Both the position numbers and the translations under genes were made by a program. A DNA stretch of 64,000 bases, from contig BJOX01000230.1 of the NCBI GenBank assembly GCA_009731375.1, positions 16,663 to 80,662 of the forward strand, read 5' to 3'. This DNA comes from Paulinella micropora. Lineage: Eukaryota > Cercozoa > Imbricatea > Euglyphida. Every line of letters starts with the position of its first letter. The first letter of the stretch is position 1. The notes under the pieces are model-generated. The model saw nothing but the letters and a program-made list of their open reading frames with translations, did not search any database and was not told the origin of the DNA. Below are positions 52,695-62,400 of this stretch, piece after piece.

Positions 52695-53043
52695 CGTATG
52701 TATGTATGTATGTATGTGTGTATGTATGTATGACATATGTATGTAGGCGGCCATGAGAGCCAAGGAGGAGGCCTTCGAGAAGCAGAGACAGGCGGGGAAG
52801 AAGAAGATCAAGTCGTTCCGTAACGCGGATGAGAGGGGAGGAGACCCGAAGGCAATGGCCGCTTTGGCGAGAAAGCAGGAGCAGGAGGCACGTGCGGAGC
52901 AAATCAGGCAGGAGACGATCGCCAAGGCTGAGGCGAGACGGATTGCGGCGGAGAAGGCGATGAAGGAGAAAGAAAAAGCAATGGCGAAGCAACGCGCGGA
53001 AGCCATGAAGAAGATCAGGCCACGCGAGACGCAAATAGCATAA
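50310..53043 (+). CDS. Six-exon coiled-coil protein with microsatellite introns
   Basis: Join of 50310-50519, 50972-51019, 51238-51627, 52194-52229, 52383-52448 and 52747-53043; every exon length is a multiple of three and every junction is phase 0 with GT-AG ends. The product is 348 residues, starting [20 protein letters not shown] and then almost one continuous charged coiled coil (for example [20 protein letters not shown]), ending [11 protein letters not shown]. All five introns are simple repeats: TCTA, CATA, TCTA, CATA/TA and GTAT types, and the splice sites lie at or in the repeats. No family is recognised; similar proteins bind microtubules or cytoskeleton, but that is only composition. 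An upstream exon is possible because AG dinucleotides precede the ATG. Confidence 0.8.
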
Positions 53044-53653
53044 GTAGACTCTGTCTGGTCGGGACTTCTCACACACACACACACACACGTATACACACAC
53101 ATGGAGGCATACAGACACACACACACACACACACACAGACACACACGTAAAATTGTCGGGATGCATGCGCTGGACCGCGGGACTCGACCCTCCTGGTTAG
53201 TTGGCAACCGCAAGTTTGGTGCTTTTGAGATATGAGATACAACTGGACAGCCACCACATTGGTGTTGTTTTGGTTTTTGTGACAACTGCCCACTGCTCGC
53301 TCAGTGGCGAAAGTTAGTACCTATACGTAACTTAATTATACATACATACATATATCTATATGTATATGTGTGCGAAGACATCCAGGTCCAGGCGCTAGGT
53401 TTGAAGTGTAAGATTTAACATGTTGATCACATCCATGACTTGGTAAGCATTCTAAGTTTTATAATTTTCGTCACCATGCCACGGTATTTTTTACTTATTA
53501 TATTAATATAAACACTTGCATTATGTCAAGCACGGTCCTGGACATTGAAAGCACACCGTGCCGAAGTATTTACGGTAAGGCTTTGACTTAAGTTTAATCA
53601 TTCAGGGTAAAACAATTCAGACTCGGCAACTCCGGCACACGCTCCGCCTGCTC
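53044..53653. other. 3' flank with (AC)n tracts, no gene
   Basis: Contains (CA)n tracts at 53071-53150 and the downstream flank of the LTR element. No ORF supported. Confidence 0.4.
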
Positions 53654-54246
53654 TGGAAATCCTGTGAACACTGAACACACTAGTTTTGTCGGTTAAGATC
53701 AGAAAGATATTATTTATTTCAAGCCGGGGTCCCGGGTCTATATCCACTCAATCCAAGCACTCATCTCTGAGAATAACCTAATCTTCCTCCTCTGCAAAAG
53801 AGAGGAAACCAGTATGGTGGGAAACTGTAGGAGACTATCAGGGCCAAGCGGCCACAAAAACTTAAAGGAAACAGAGAGCTATTTCCTATTGTTTTATCGG
53901 TTCTGTTATAAAAGAATATGTTTATTGATGCCTATCCTTTTACTAAATCAAATAATAACAACTTCGCCAATAACCCAATCTTCTTGAGCTTATACAAGCA
54001 AGGATCAAAGATGCTGGGAAAATGTGGGAGACTAGCGAAGCCAAAACAACCAAGGCAAACAGCAACCAGTTCCCGTTGTCCGGCCTAACGATAATATAAT
54101 CCGGGCTAAAAAGGCTAACGGTCCTTTTTAGTAATACTATCGCTGCCTGTCTACAATGGGATTACTGTTGGGAAGAGCTTCGTAATATGTCCGGCTTAAT
54201 ACCAGGTATTATTAAAGTAGCACATATTTACCTATCTGCGCCTACA
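53654..54246 (-). repeat. 3' LTR of the Ty3/gypsy element (minus orientation)
   Basis: On the minus strand it starts TGTAGGCGCAGATA at 54246 and ends about TTTCCA at 53654; both the start and a central block match the LTR at 48041-48396. An AATAAATAATATC near 53718 marks R. Between the start and the central block lies a second, diverged copy of the U3 block (near 53960-54080), so U3 is duplicated internally. The exact lower edge is uncertain by a few bases. Confidence 0.75.
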
Positions 54247-54261
54247 ATCCTCCCTCCCCGG
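54247..54261 (-). other. Polypurine tract
   Basis: CCGGGGAGGGAGGAT on the minus strand, directly before the LTR. It would prime plus-strand DNA synthesis during reverse transcription. Confidence 0.65.
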
Positions 54262-54704
54262 TTTATCCGATAACCCCCATGGAATAGGAGTAGAGAGGTA
54301 GTATGGGCGGAAGGAATATGTTGGCTATCGAGAATTGGCCTCGAAATGGAAGTCTTCTTTTCCTTCTAGGAATCAGATAGGCGATTGAAGGAAAGAAGTG
54401 TAACTGTAGGCGTTACTCCGAAAGATTTGGATTTCGGAAAGATAAGCGAAATTCGAATTTGATTTTTGGTTTAATTCTCAAATTTGAAGTTTGAATTTCG
54501 CTCTACTCCCCCCCCTTGATGACCCTTGTCATACAAATGTGAGGAGTAACTTCGTGTGTTTTGGCTCTTCCCGAATTGGCCGGGCTTGGGGTCTGAAGTA
54601 AAGTCGCATCTTTGCTGACTCAACCTCACTTCGTACCCTTATCAACACTCCTTTGGATTCTCGCTGGGTGGGACGGAGCTCAGACATGGTCAGGTTGTGA
54701 TAAG

Positions 54705-54928
54705 GCCTTCATCCCAGCTGCCCTAATTGGAAAGGTTGGGATGAATGTCTTCCCCAAGTGAACGCCAGGACGGAGATGCATTTGGTCCAACAGTAGAACC
54801 TGTGGCGGGTATACTGCTGGTGCAAGCTCTCACAGCGCGCCTCGGACTTGACCGTGTGGCAACATCTTCACCCCATCTGCCCTAATTGGAAAGGTTGGGA
54901 TGAATGTGTTCTCCAAGTGAACTCCGCA
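54705..54928. repeat. Two ~60-bp direct repeats upstream of the LTR
   Basis: A block containing CTGCCCTAATTGGAAAGGTT and GGGATGAATG occurs at about 54705-54765 and again at 54868-54928 with few changes. It lies in the untranslated part of the retroelement between its last ORF and the polypurine tract. No ORF is supported between 54262 and 55310. Confidence 0.7.
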
Positions 54929-55310
54929 AATCGGTCGGGTTCTCTGGCTGGGAGACCATAAGACTGGAATGGGTCGTACGTTAGATACTTCACCCAATCT
55001 GACCCACGGACGGGAAGAACAGGTGAGATATCTTCAGTATGCTTCCCGAATCCCTGTTATAGGACAGAGGTGTCGGAGCGCGATCCCCAGATCTATGAGC
55101 AGATTCATTAGCGCTTAGGTGGATAATGAACTTGCTCGTAGATCGTCCATTTGTTGGAATGAACGGGCGCTTTGCCAGTCTAGATGTTTGTTTCATTTTT
55201 GGTGTCCTTGGTGGACTTTTTTTGTATAGATATATACAATTGAATCGAGCCAGCTGGAAGTTATTGCCAGAAGTGTCTATGGAGATATATACAACCCCTT
55301 TTGGAGGGCC

Positions 55311-56016
55311 TCAAAACTCGTCATTCTCGTCCGCTTCCACATGTCGGGTGAAATTGTCCTCAGTGCTGGACTGGGAGGGAGAGCGGCCGCGAGGACGTTC
55401 CTCGATTTGGTCGAGGGGAGGATCGTCACGCTCGTGATCGAGTTGGATCCGAATCATCTTCCGTTCGTTGTCGGAGAGCTCGAACGGTCGGATAGATAAT
55501 TGCGGTGGTTTATACTCAGGGTATAGTTGTCGTATAATGGCCCCGAGTTTATATTCGTACACTTGTTCCCATCGGGGATAACAATGTCGAGAGTGATATC
55601 GATATATATAATCCAACGGCGTTGTTGCCTGGTGCCATTGGAACTCCACGTCTTGTACCGCGCCATCCCATTCTGGACGGGCGTGGTGACGGAAGTGTCT
55701 GGCCCATCTCTCCGCCCAATGGTTGGAGGCGTCGAGGGTCGGTAGGTCTTGGATCGCCATCACTGGGCACGACATTAGGTAGGTACCCATGGCCGTTCCG
55801 GAACAAACTATAGCGAACGGCTATGAGCCATGTCGCCATGTGTTCTTGGCAAAAACGGAGGTAATGTCTTTGCCGCAGCCGTGCCGCTCCCTGGAATCGG
55901 GCGGGAGTCATAGGGGGCCGGGGACGATAATAACTCCGCCCAGGTAGGAGGGCGAAGGTTAGGTATGTATATGGGGATATATCTTGATAAGGTGAGGAGA
56001 GACGGTTATGTTGCAC
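55311..56016 (-). CDS. Retroelement post-pol ORF, gag-like, frameshifted
   Basis: Two overlapping frames: 55549-56016 and 55311-55790. The switch near 55795 joins EHMATWLIAVRYSLFRNGHG to TYLMSCPVMAIQDLPTLDAS, giving about 235 residues with an aromatic, helical middle (HWAERWARHFRHHARPEW, FQWHQATTPLDYIYRYH) and an acidic C-terminus. The aromatic/basic helical pattern is like retroelement capsid proteins, though no zinc knuckle is seen. It lies downstream of pol, which is unusual for gag. A frameshift or slippage is needed to express it whole. Confidence 0.45.
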
Positions 56017-56076
56017 TCTCCTCGTGGGGTAGGCCGAGAGCCTCCAGGAATCGGCGCAACTCGTCCACGACCATTA

Positions 56077-58053
56077 TCAGGCGAGGTGGCCCTTTCTTAG
56101 GTGATAGGCCCGGTATGCTTTTACTTCCTCCGGAAGGGGTACACCCGCTTCCTCCAGGAGGTAGTAGTAGCAATTGATGTCCATTTGTGGCCATCGGAGC
56201 CTTCGAAGCTCATAGGGTTCCAAGAGATGTTTGGGCTGCGCGTTTATGCCATAGAATCGGAGCACACACGCCCTTTGTTGGTCGGACAAGCTAGTCCAGC
56301 CCATTATGGAACGAGTTAACGCCCACTCCGCCTCGGTTAGCGTTGTAGGGTCGTTCGGGATAGGGACGTATGATTCCACGTGTGGGAGTGGATTTTCGTG
56401 AGCGCGCCAGGTTGGCGGTCCTGGGGGAACATGCGCTGGGTTCGTGAACGGGAATTTCCTTTCCCGCCTCTTGTAAGTGAGCGTGTGTTCCGGACAGAGG
56501 TGCGGTCCGTTACGCTCTGGTGACGTGTAAATGTCAGAGGGTAAGGTCCATCTGCGGTTGCAGGCGTACGATCCATTGACCGCCACCGAGTTCAGCCCGC
56601 AACAGGTCACCATGAGGAGGTTTGCGTCCGTGTCCATGTAGGAACAGCTCGGGTTGTTGGACCAGACACCTCTCTCATCCATCAGTGGTGGGGGCGGTGT
56701 GGGCACTCTCCCTTCAAGTACGACTCCCTTGGCTGGTGACTCCTCAAAAAGGTGAGGGTCCGGGACCCAGTTGACCTGGTTGCCGACCCGCATGTGCCGG
56801 TATGGTTCCTTCGTAGGTTGGAAGGGATTGGATCGCAGATTGGTTGTGTGCCTTAGCGCAGGGCATTCGAGCCGCAGGCGGCGCTCCGCGTCCGTGATAT
56901 CCGGGTATGGAGGGTATATGCGGTGTATTCGGCGCGATGCGGGGTCAAATGCGTATCGAACGGGCCTAGAGAGCTCTTCGCGTTCAACCGCTATTTGATG
57001 AAGGTGCGGATCCACCCCCCGTAGCATATTGTGCTCCGAAATTCGATAGGGCATCATCAATCGGTTGATGTTATCGTAGTTGACCCTATGGGGCGGGCTG
57101 GAAGGAGGAGCTTTGGGTTTCCCTTCCTTGGTTTCCCATCGAACGAGTCGGTAAGTGTTCGACCGTACCCATTTGCCCCCGTGACAATATACAGGTCGGT
57201 CGATCGGGCCGTATACGTACGGGAGGTCGTCAGTTTTGTGGAAGTATGCCACAAACTCCTCGTTCCTGCCCCAATGTCGGGGTTCTTCGGGCGGTGGACA
57301 GCGGTGGTGCTGATATTCCAAATCGGTTACCGCAGGAACGGGTTTTGACTCCTCAACCGGGTTCAACCCGTCGCTGTATTTGTCAGGTACGGTTTTGTCT
57401 TGGCTGCCGAATCGTCGCCAATAGTGGCGGCGGGCCTTTATGCGTCGCTTTGCTCGGTTGCGCGCCAACACATCAGGATCACTATCTTCCCCCGTTTCGT
57501 ATGCGGTGTCCGATTGGTCGAACTCGTCCGGCATACGCCATGGTTCGTCGTCTTCCTCTGGTAGGGCGGTTATACCCTCCGGGTCGACATCCTCGTCCGT
57601 TGGTGGAGAGGGAGGTGTGTTCACAGTACTAGCCAGTGCTGCTACTTCCTTCGAACTCATGCGGGCATACTGGGCCTCGGTAGGCGAAAGATTGTGTGTG
57701 TTGCTGGGTGGGCTATTGGACGCGCTTGTGCTCGGGCGGGGTTGGGTAAGGCCCTCCGGAAAGTCTCCGGCCCCCTCATCTTCCGAGTGCGTTGCTTTGT
57801 GTCGTTTGTGTGGTGGGTTGGTGAACCTGGGGCTCTCCGACATAGGCAATTGGGACCCAGGCGGTTGTTTGGCCTCCGGCGGCACCCCTGCTATCGGCTG
57901 GCCTTCCTGCCGTTGTTCCGATGCTTTCCCCCTATCGACCGCGATGGCTTGCATGAGCAAATGGACCACCACGATAACGCACACTGACGCCACGCACGCT
58001 AATAGGAACGCTAGATATAGCTCCAGGGCTTTTTCCATGCCTACAGGAGACAT
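56077..58053 (-). CDS. Post-pol ORF with N-terminal membrane segment and Cys-rich domain
   Basis: A 658-residue ORF from an ATG at 58053. Residues 11-36 (LYLAFLLACVASVCVIVVVHLL) form a single strong membrane segment or signal anchor. Next comes a disordered Ser/Pro/acidic stretch to ~residue 200, a basic RAKRRIKARRHYWRR, then a longer folded part. A cysteine cluster (CSYMDTDANLLMVTCCG, YACNRRW, HLCPEH) suggests a zinc-binding or disulphide domain near residue 480-540. Its place after pol and its membrane anchor match an env-like gene of Ty3/gypsy elements, but no fusion peptide, furin site or C-terminal anchor is evident, so that role is only a hypothesis. Confidence 0.55.
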   Translation of the reverse strand: MSPVGMEKALELYLAFLLACVASVCVIVVVHLLMQAIAVDRGKASEQRQEGQPIAGVPPEAKQPPGSQLPMSESPRFTNPPHKRHKATHSEDEGAGDFPEGLTQPRPSTSASNSPPSNTHNLSPTEAQYARMSSKEVAALASTVNTPPSPPTDEDVDPEGITALPEEDDEPWRMPDEFDQSDTAYETGEDSDPDVLARNRAKRRIKARRHYWRRFGSQDKTVPDKYSDGLNPVEESKPVPAVTDLEYQHHRCPPPEEPRHWGRNEEFVAYFHKTDDLPYVYGPIDRPVYCHGGKWVRSNTYRLVRWETKEGKPKAPPSSPPHRVNYDNINRLMMPYRISEHNMLRGVDPHLHQIAVEREELSRPVRYAFDPASRRIHRIYPPYPDITDAERRLRLECPALRHTTNLRSNPFQPTKEPYRHMRVGNQVNWVPDPHLFEESPAKGVVLEGRVPTPPPPLMDERGVWSNNPSCSYMDTDANLLMVTCCGLNSVAVNGSYACNRRWTLPSDIYTSPERNGPHLCPEHTLTYKRRERKFPFTNPAHVPPGPPTWRAHENPLPHVESYVPIPNDPTTLTEAEWALTRSIMGWTSLSDQQRACVLRFYGINAQPKHLLEPYELRRLRWPQMDINCYYYLLEEAGVPLPEEVKAYRAYHLRKGHLA

Positions 58054-58827
58054 ACTTATAAGTTATTTTAGGAATTGTTGAGCCAAGATTTTGAGTAAAG
58101 TAAGTGTGTTTGTCGTGTGGATTTGGATGTTTGTCGTCTTTGTACACTTGCTTACTTATGTACTTGTCAACAGGGGGGTTTGGGCGCGACATGAGCCCTT
58201 GGGTCCCTTCGCCTGTCCGTACTTGTTGCCTCGGGATATATAGGAATCGGGCTGTTTCGGAATAGGGACACTTAAGTGCATGAATGGAGTATATATGCTT
58301 ATGGCTCGTGGTATGTTTCAACCTTCCACCCAAACAACAGGATTGAGGGGGCTTGACATAAATGACATGACATTCTGTGGGGAATAATCTATCACACCCT
58401 ACACATGTCAGAGCCGCGAGAGGCGGAATGACAACTCGAGAGGAGGCGAGTGTGATGTGCAATGGCTAGGTTGAGCTAGCCTGAAATTATTCCAACCCAT
58501 GGCGGCAACACCAACTACCGACCCGTCAAGATACCTTCAGGGCCGTCGCACCCCACGGCAGGCGGGGCAGGGTCATTTTTCCCGTTTGTCATATCAAGTT
58601 AGGTCCTATCCCTTCTCTCCCGTAGAAGAGCAGACCTAGGTAGTATTTTAGATAAGATAGAGATATCGGCGGGGGGGGCCNNNNNNNNNNGTAGTATTTT
58701 AGATAAGATAGAGATATCGGCGGGTGTGTCCCTAGTGTAGGAGTGGCTAGGTTTCCGCGTGGTGCGGTTGTGCCCGGTACCTCTATACTACCCGAATTCG
58801 TATGCATTTCATCGATCATCACCTCGA
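58054..58827. other. Spacer with 10-N gap and duplicated flank
   Basis: No gene supported. A 10-N gap at 58681-58690 is bounded by an identical 34-bp sequence (58640-58673 and 58691-58724), so two contig ends overlap here and were not merged. Confidence 0.7.
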
Positions 58828-59466
58828 CTACTTTCGACCCAGTTTGGATTTAGCCGCTTGGCCAAGCCTACCAGGTTTGTATTTACCCGGTGCTGGTGCC
58901 CCTATGAGATCGGTGGAGATGCCTTCCGCGGCTATCTCGTCCCATACCCTGATTGGGATTCGGCCGTGTTGGAGGTCGAACGGGTAATCTATCACCATGC
59001 GCGGCCACCCCTGTATCTGCCAGGGTTTGTATCCAGGCGATTTATCGGTAATGCCCTTCCAGAACGTTTCGACGTTCTTCCCGTCTCTATATACTGGATA
59101 GAATATTCGGGACTCAGGATCGTCAAGGTCTTGGTGTGACCGATAAAACTGGAGGATGGGCGGTTCGGCCTTGGTTACTTTGTGTACCCGTGTGGCGCGG
59201 ACCTTCGGTTCCCATTCCCGGGCTTTCATTAGGAAGAAGTCGTTTAGGCAATCGTCGCCTACGTGGGCCTCCGGTGGGCGAAGTAGGTATATTTTCCCCA
59301 CGTGCCAATGGATGGTCTTAGCGTCCTCGCCTTTCTTGAGCTTGGACTCGCTCGGCGGGCGCTGAGGGACAACAGCTGCCTTTTCCTCCTGTTCGGTCTG
59401 CGGATGTATGTCCGGCCGCGGAGCTATAACTGCCGGAGAGGATCCGTCGTCTTGGTCGACGTCCAT
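58828..59466 (-). CDS. Post-pol ORF, unknown
   Basis: A 212-residue ORF whose ATG lies 7 bp past the pol stop, so it is almost certainly on the same transcript. The N-terminus is acidic and proline-rich (MDVDQDDGSSPAVIAPRPD), the rest a compact Trp/Tyr-rich domain (IHWHVGKIYLLRPPEAHVG, GYKPWQIQGWPRMVIDYPF) ending in a basic tail GQAAKSKLGRK. No family recognised. Confidence 0.55.
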   Translation of the reverse strand: MDVDQDDGSSPAVIAPRPDIHPQTEQEEKAAVVPQRPPSESKLKKGEDAKTIHWHVGKIYLLRPPEAHVGDDCLNDFFLMKAREWEPKVRATRVHKVTKAEPPILQFYRSHQDLDDPESRIFYPVYRDGKNVETFWKGITDKSPGYKPWQIQGWPRMVIDYPFDLQHGRIPIRVWDEIAAEGISTDLIGAPAPGKYKPGRLGQAAKSKLGRK

Positions 59467-59472
59467 TTCCTC

Positions 59473-62400
59473 CTAGCTGGGTGCCGTAGCCGCGTTATTC
59501 TCCGCAGCCGGGATCGGCTGATCGGGATTACCCTTCGCCTCGGCCGTCCTATCACGGCGCTTGGGCGGGGCACGCAAGCTTACGTTCAGCTTTTGGATAG
59601 CATCCGCCATGGTCTCGTTTCGGTCGAGCATGGGGTTAAAGCGCATTAAGCGTCGGACATGAACCACCAGTGTCTTGCCTTTACCCTGGATGCGGTAGGT
59701 CAGAGCTCCTACTTGTTCCAGGACGGTGTAGGGTCCCTGCCACATTGGGAAGAGCTTAACACTGACCAAGTTGGGGACCTGCGGGACGTATAGGAATACG
59801 AGATCCCCCGCATGGTACTCTCCCGATTCGTACTTGACCTTGGAAGGTGCGTTCTGGTTTCTGTGGTTGGCTTCTTCGGCTTCTCTGGCCTTTGCCACGT
59901 AATGGCGTGTTTCAGCCATCACGCGTAGGCGACAAGCAAAGAGCTCTTCGTGTTCTAGGAATCCGCCTTCCGGGCGGTGCGGGAGCACCATGTCTTCCGG
60001 AATACGTAGGTGGCGGCCGTACACGAGCAAGTTTGGGGAGGCGCCGGTGGTTTTGCCACCCAACGCCTTCGACCCTGTGTTGTTCATGGAGAACACAAAG
60101 GACGGAAGTGCCCTGTGCCAGATGTGTTGGTTATCCCGGCAATATTGTTGGAGAGCGGCCTTGAGCGGCCTATGGACCCTCTCTATCTTGCCGTTACTCT
60201 CTGGCGAGTAAGCAGTGACATATTTCCACTTGAATCCCCACGCCGTAGACAGCTGTGCCGAGAGTTCGTTGGTGAACTCCGAGCCTCTATCACTGTATAC
60301 GTTTTTGGGTACTCCCGTGTACCGAAAGACGTGATCTATCAACGCTTCGCACGTCGATGTTGCGTCCTTCTCCTTGACCGGGACCGCGAACACGTATTTC
60401 AAATATCGGTCTATGGAGGTCAGGATGTACCGGTAGTTATGCTGTTCTGAGCGTGGAAGTGGGCCCACGAAATCTATGTGTAGGGTCTCAAACAGGTCTG
60501 TAAGCTTGTATTCGCCATACAGGCCCGTGTGAGAATTCGGGTGCGGGGATTTGGTTTGCTTGCAATGCTCGCATGTTGCCACTGTGTCACCAATGGCCTG
60601 CTGCATGCCGTGCCACCAGAATTTGCGGGAAATAAACCATGACATTTTGTCTCTTCCTAGGTGAGAGTTCAGGGCGGAGCGATGAGTAGCGGTCAAGATT
60701 GCCTTGCGAAGCTGTGGAGGGACCCACAGTGTCCATTTGGACGGTGTCTTTTCCCACTTGCCCCCTTTCCCTTTATACCATAGGAGGTCGTCATGCCAAG
60801 CCATGGTCTTCTTATGAAGGTGGATTTCCCTTGTCTCGGGATGCTTTTGGGCATCCATGGCGTGAGAGATGAAGGGGCCCCATTCCTTCGAATTCCTGGC
60901 TAATTGGCCAAATACCGCAGGGCTGGCCAGGGTCATGTCCATGTCATCCAGCTCTAGGGCAGTAGTGACTAGACTGATATGCGCCCGGGTGTGTTGGGTT
61001 TGGTTTGCGGCTGCAATGGTAGCTGATCGTGATGGGTGAACATGTTTCACCCAGAACGATTGTTTCTTATTGGCAAAGAACGCGTTCGTGGAGTGTTCAT
61101 GTTCGTGGGTTTGTCCTTCCCGAATGTCACCCTCACTGAGGATATCCGCCTGCGTGTCGATCTCTTCGAGGAGATCCCGCCAGTCCTCCGCGTCGCGCTG
61201 GGCGCAACAAACGCGGCGGATGGACTCAAGGCTTTCTAGCAACTGCTCCCGGGTGTCCGGTGTGTATTCCTGTCTCCAGCTATGGGTGCTGGTGGCAAGG
61301 TATGCCATCCCTGTAGGCAGTGTGTCCCAAAACCCCGGCGTGTGTTCGGTGGACAACCAGTCATCGTTGCCGGTCCACCCGACTAGGCATGCCGTTGGTG
61401 TATACATGGCAAACCGACCCAGTCCGTCCCCGATGGAGCCCTTGACTCTCGGCATTCGGGAAAGGCTGTCCAGTACCGTGTTTTCCTTACCCTTGATGTA
61501 CTCGATGGTGAAATCATACAGGGCTAGTTCCGACTGCCATCGTGCTAGTCGGCCCGTATGTTCCTTGTCCATGAGCCATCTCAAATTGGCATGGTCGGTT
61601 TGAACCAGTATGTTCGGTGCGCCCCACAAGTACTCTCTGAGCCTGCTGAACGCCCACACGATCGCCAGCGCTTCGCGCTGTCGTGTGCAGTAGTTCACCT
61701 GTTCAGGGGTCAGCGTTTTGCTGACGAACATGATAGGCCGGAGTTGCTGGTGTGTTGCGTCATATTGCTGTAGCACTGCCCCGACTGCATATTTGGACGC
61801 GTCAGTGGCTAGTACAAAGCGCTTTTCAAAGTCAGGTAGGATTAGGACCGACCCGCCCTCTGTAAGAGGATCTCGTGTCAAAGCTTCTTTCAACTTGTTA
61901 TATGTCTCTTCGGCCTTTGGTGGCCATTCGCCATACGGGTCGCCTTTGAGGCAGAAGTCCCGTAGCGGTTTGACAAAGTCTTGGAAGTTGGGAATAAACT
62001 CGGAGTAGACTTGGGCCATACACAGGAAGGAGTGTAGCGCAGTGCGTGTGTTAGGGCGCGGGAGGGAACGAATGGCGTCCCGCTTCTCCGGCTTCAGCAC
62101 TATTTCGCCTCCTTGTACCCTGTACCCTAGATAGTCGATGTGATCGTTGGCGAACGAGCACTTCTCTAGGTTCAGCTTCAAGCCGAAGGCCTCCAGGCGA
62201 TTTGACACATCTGACACATGGGCCAGGTGTTCCGCCTCCGTATCGGAGTAGATCACGATATCGTCAATATAGCAGAAGCTATACTGGTTCGTGTGCCCAT
62301 AGGTCTCTATGAATTGTTCGTTCCCATATTTCGGGTCCGATAGAGCCCGGTTCATACAGTCCTGGAATATCGCCGGAGCTGTCTTCTGTTTCATCGGGAG

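Noticed and set aside
50520-52746. ORFs of repeated Ile-Tyr-Leu-Ser and His-Thr-Tyr-Ile running through the coiled-coil gene
   Set aside because: They read through TCTA and CATA introns; the spliced model with six phase-0 exons is far better supported.
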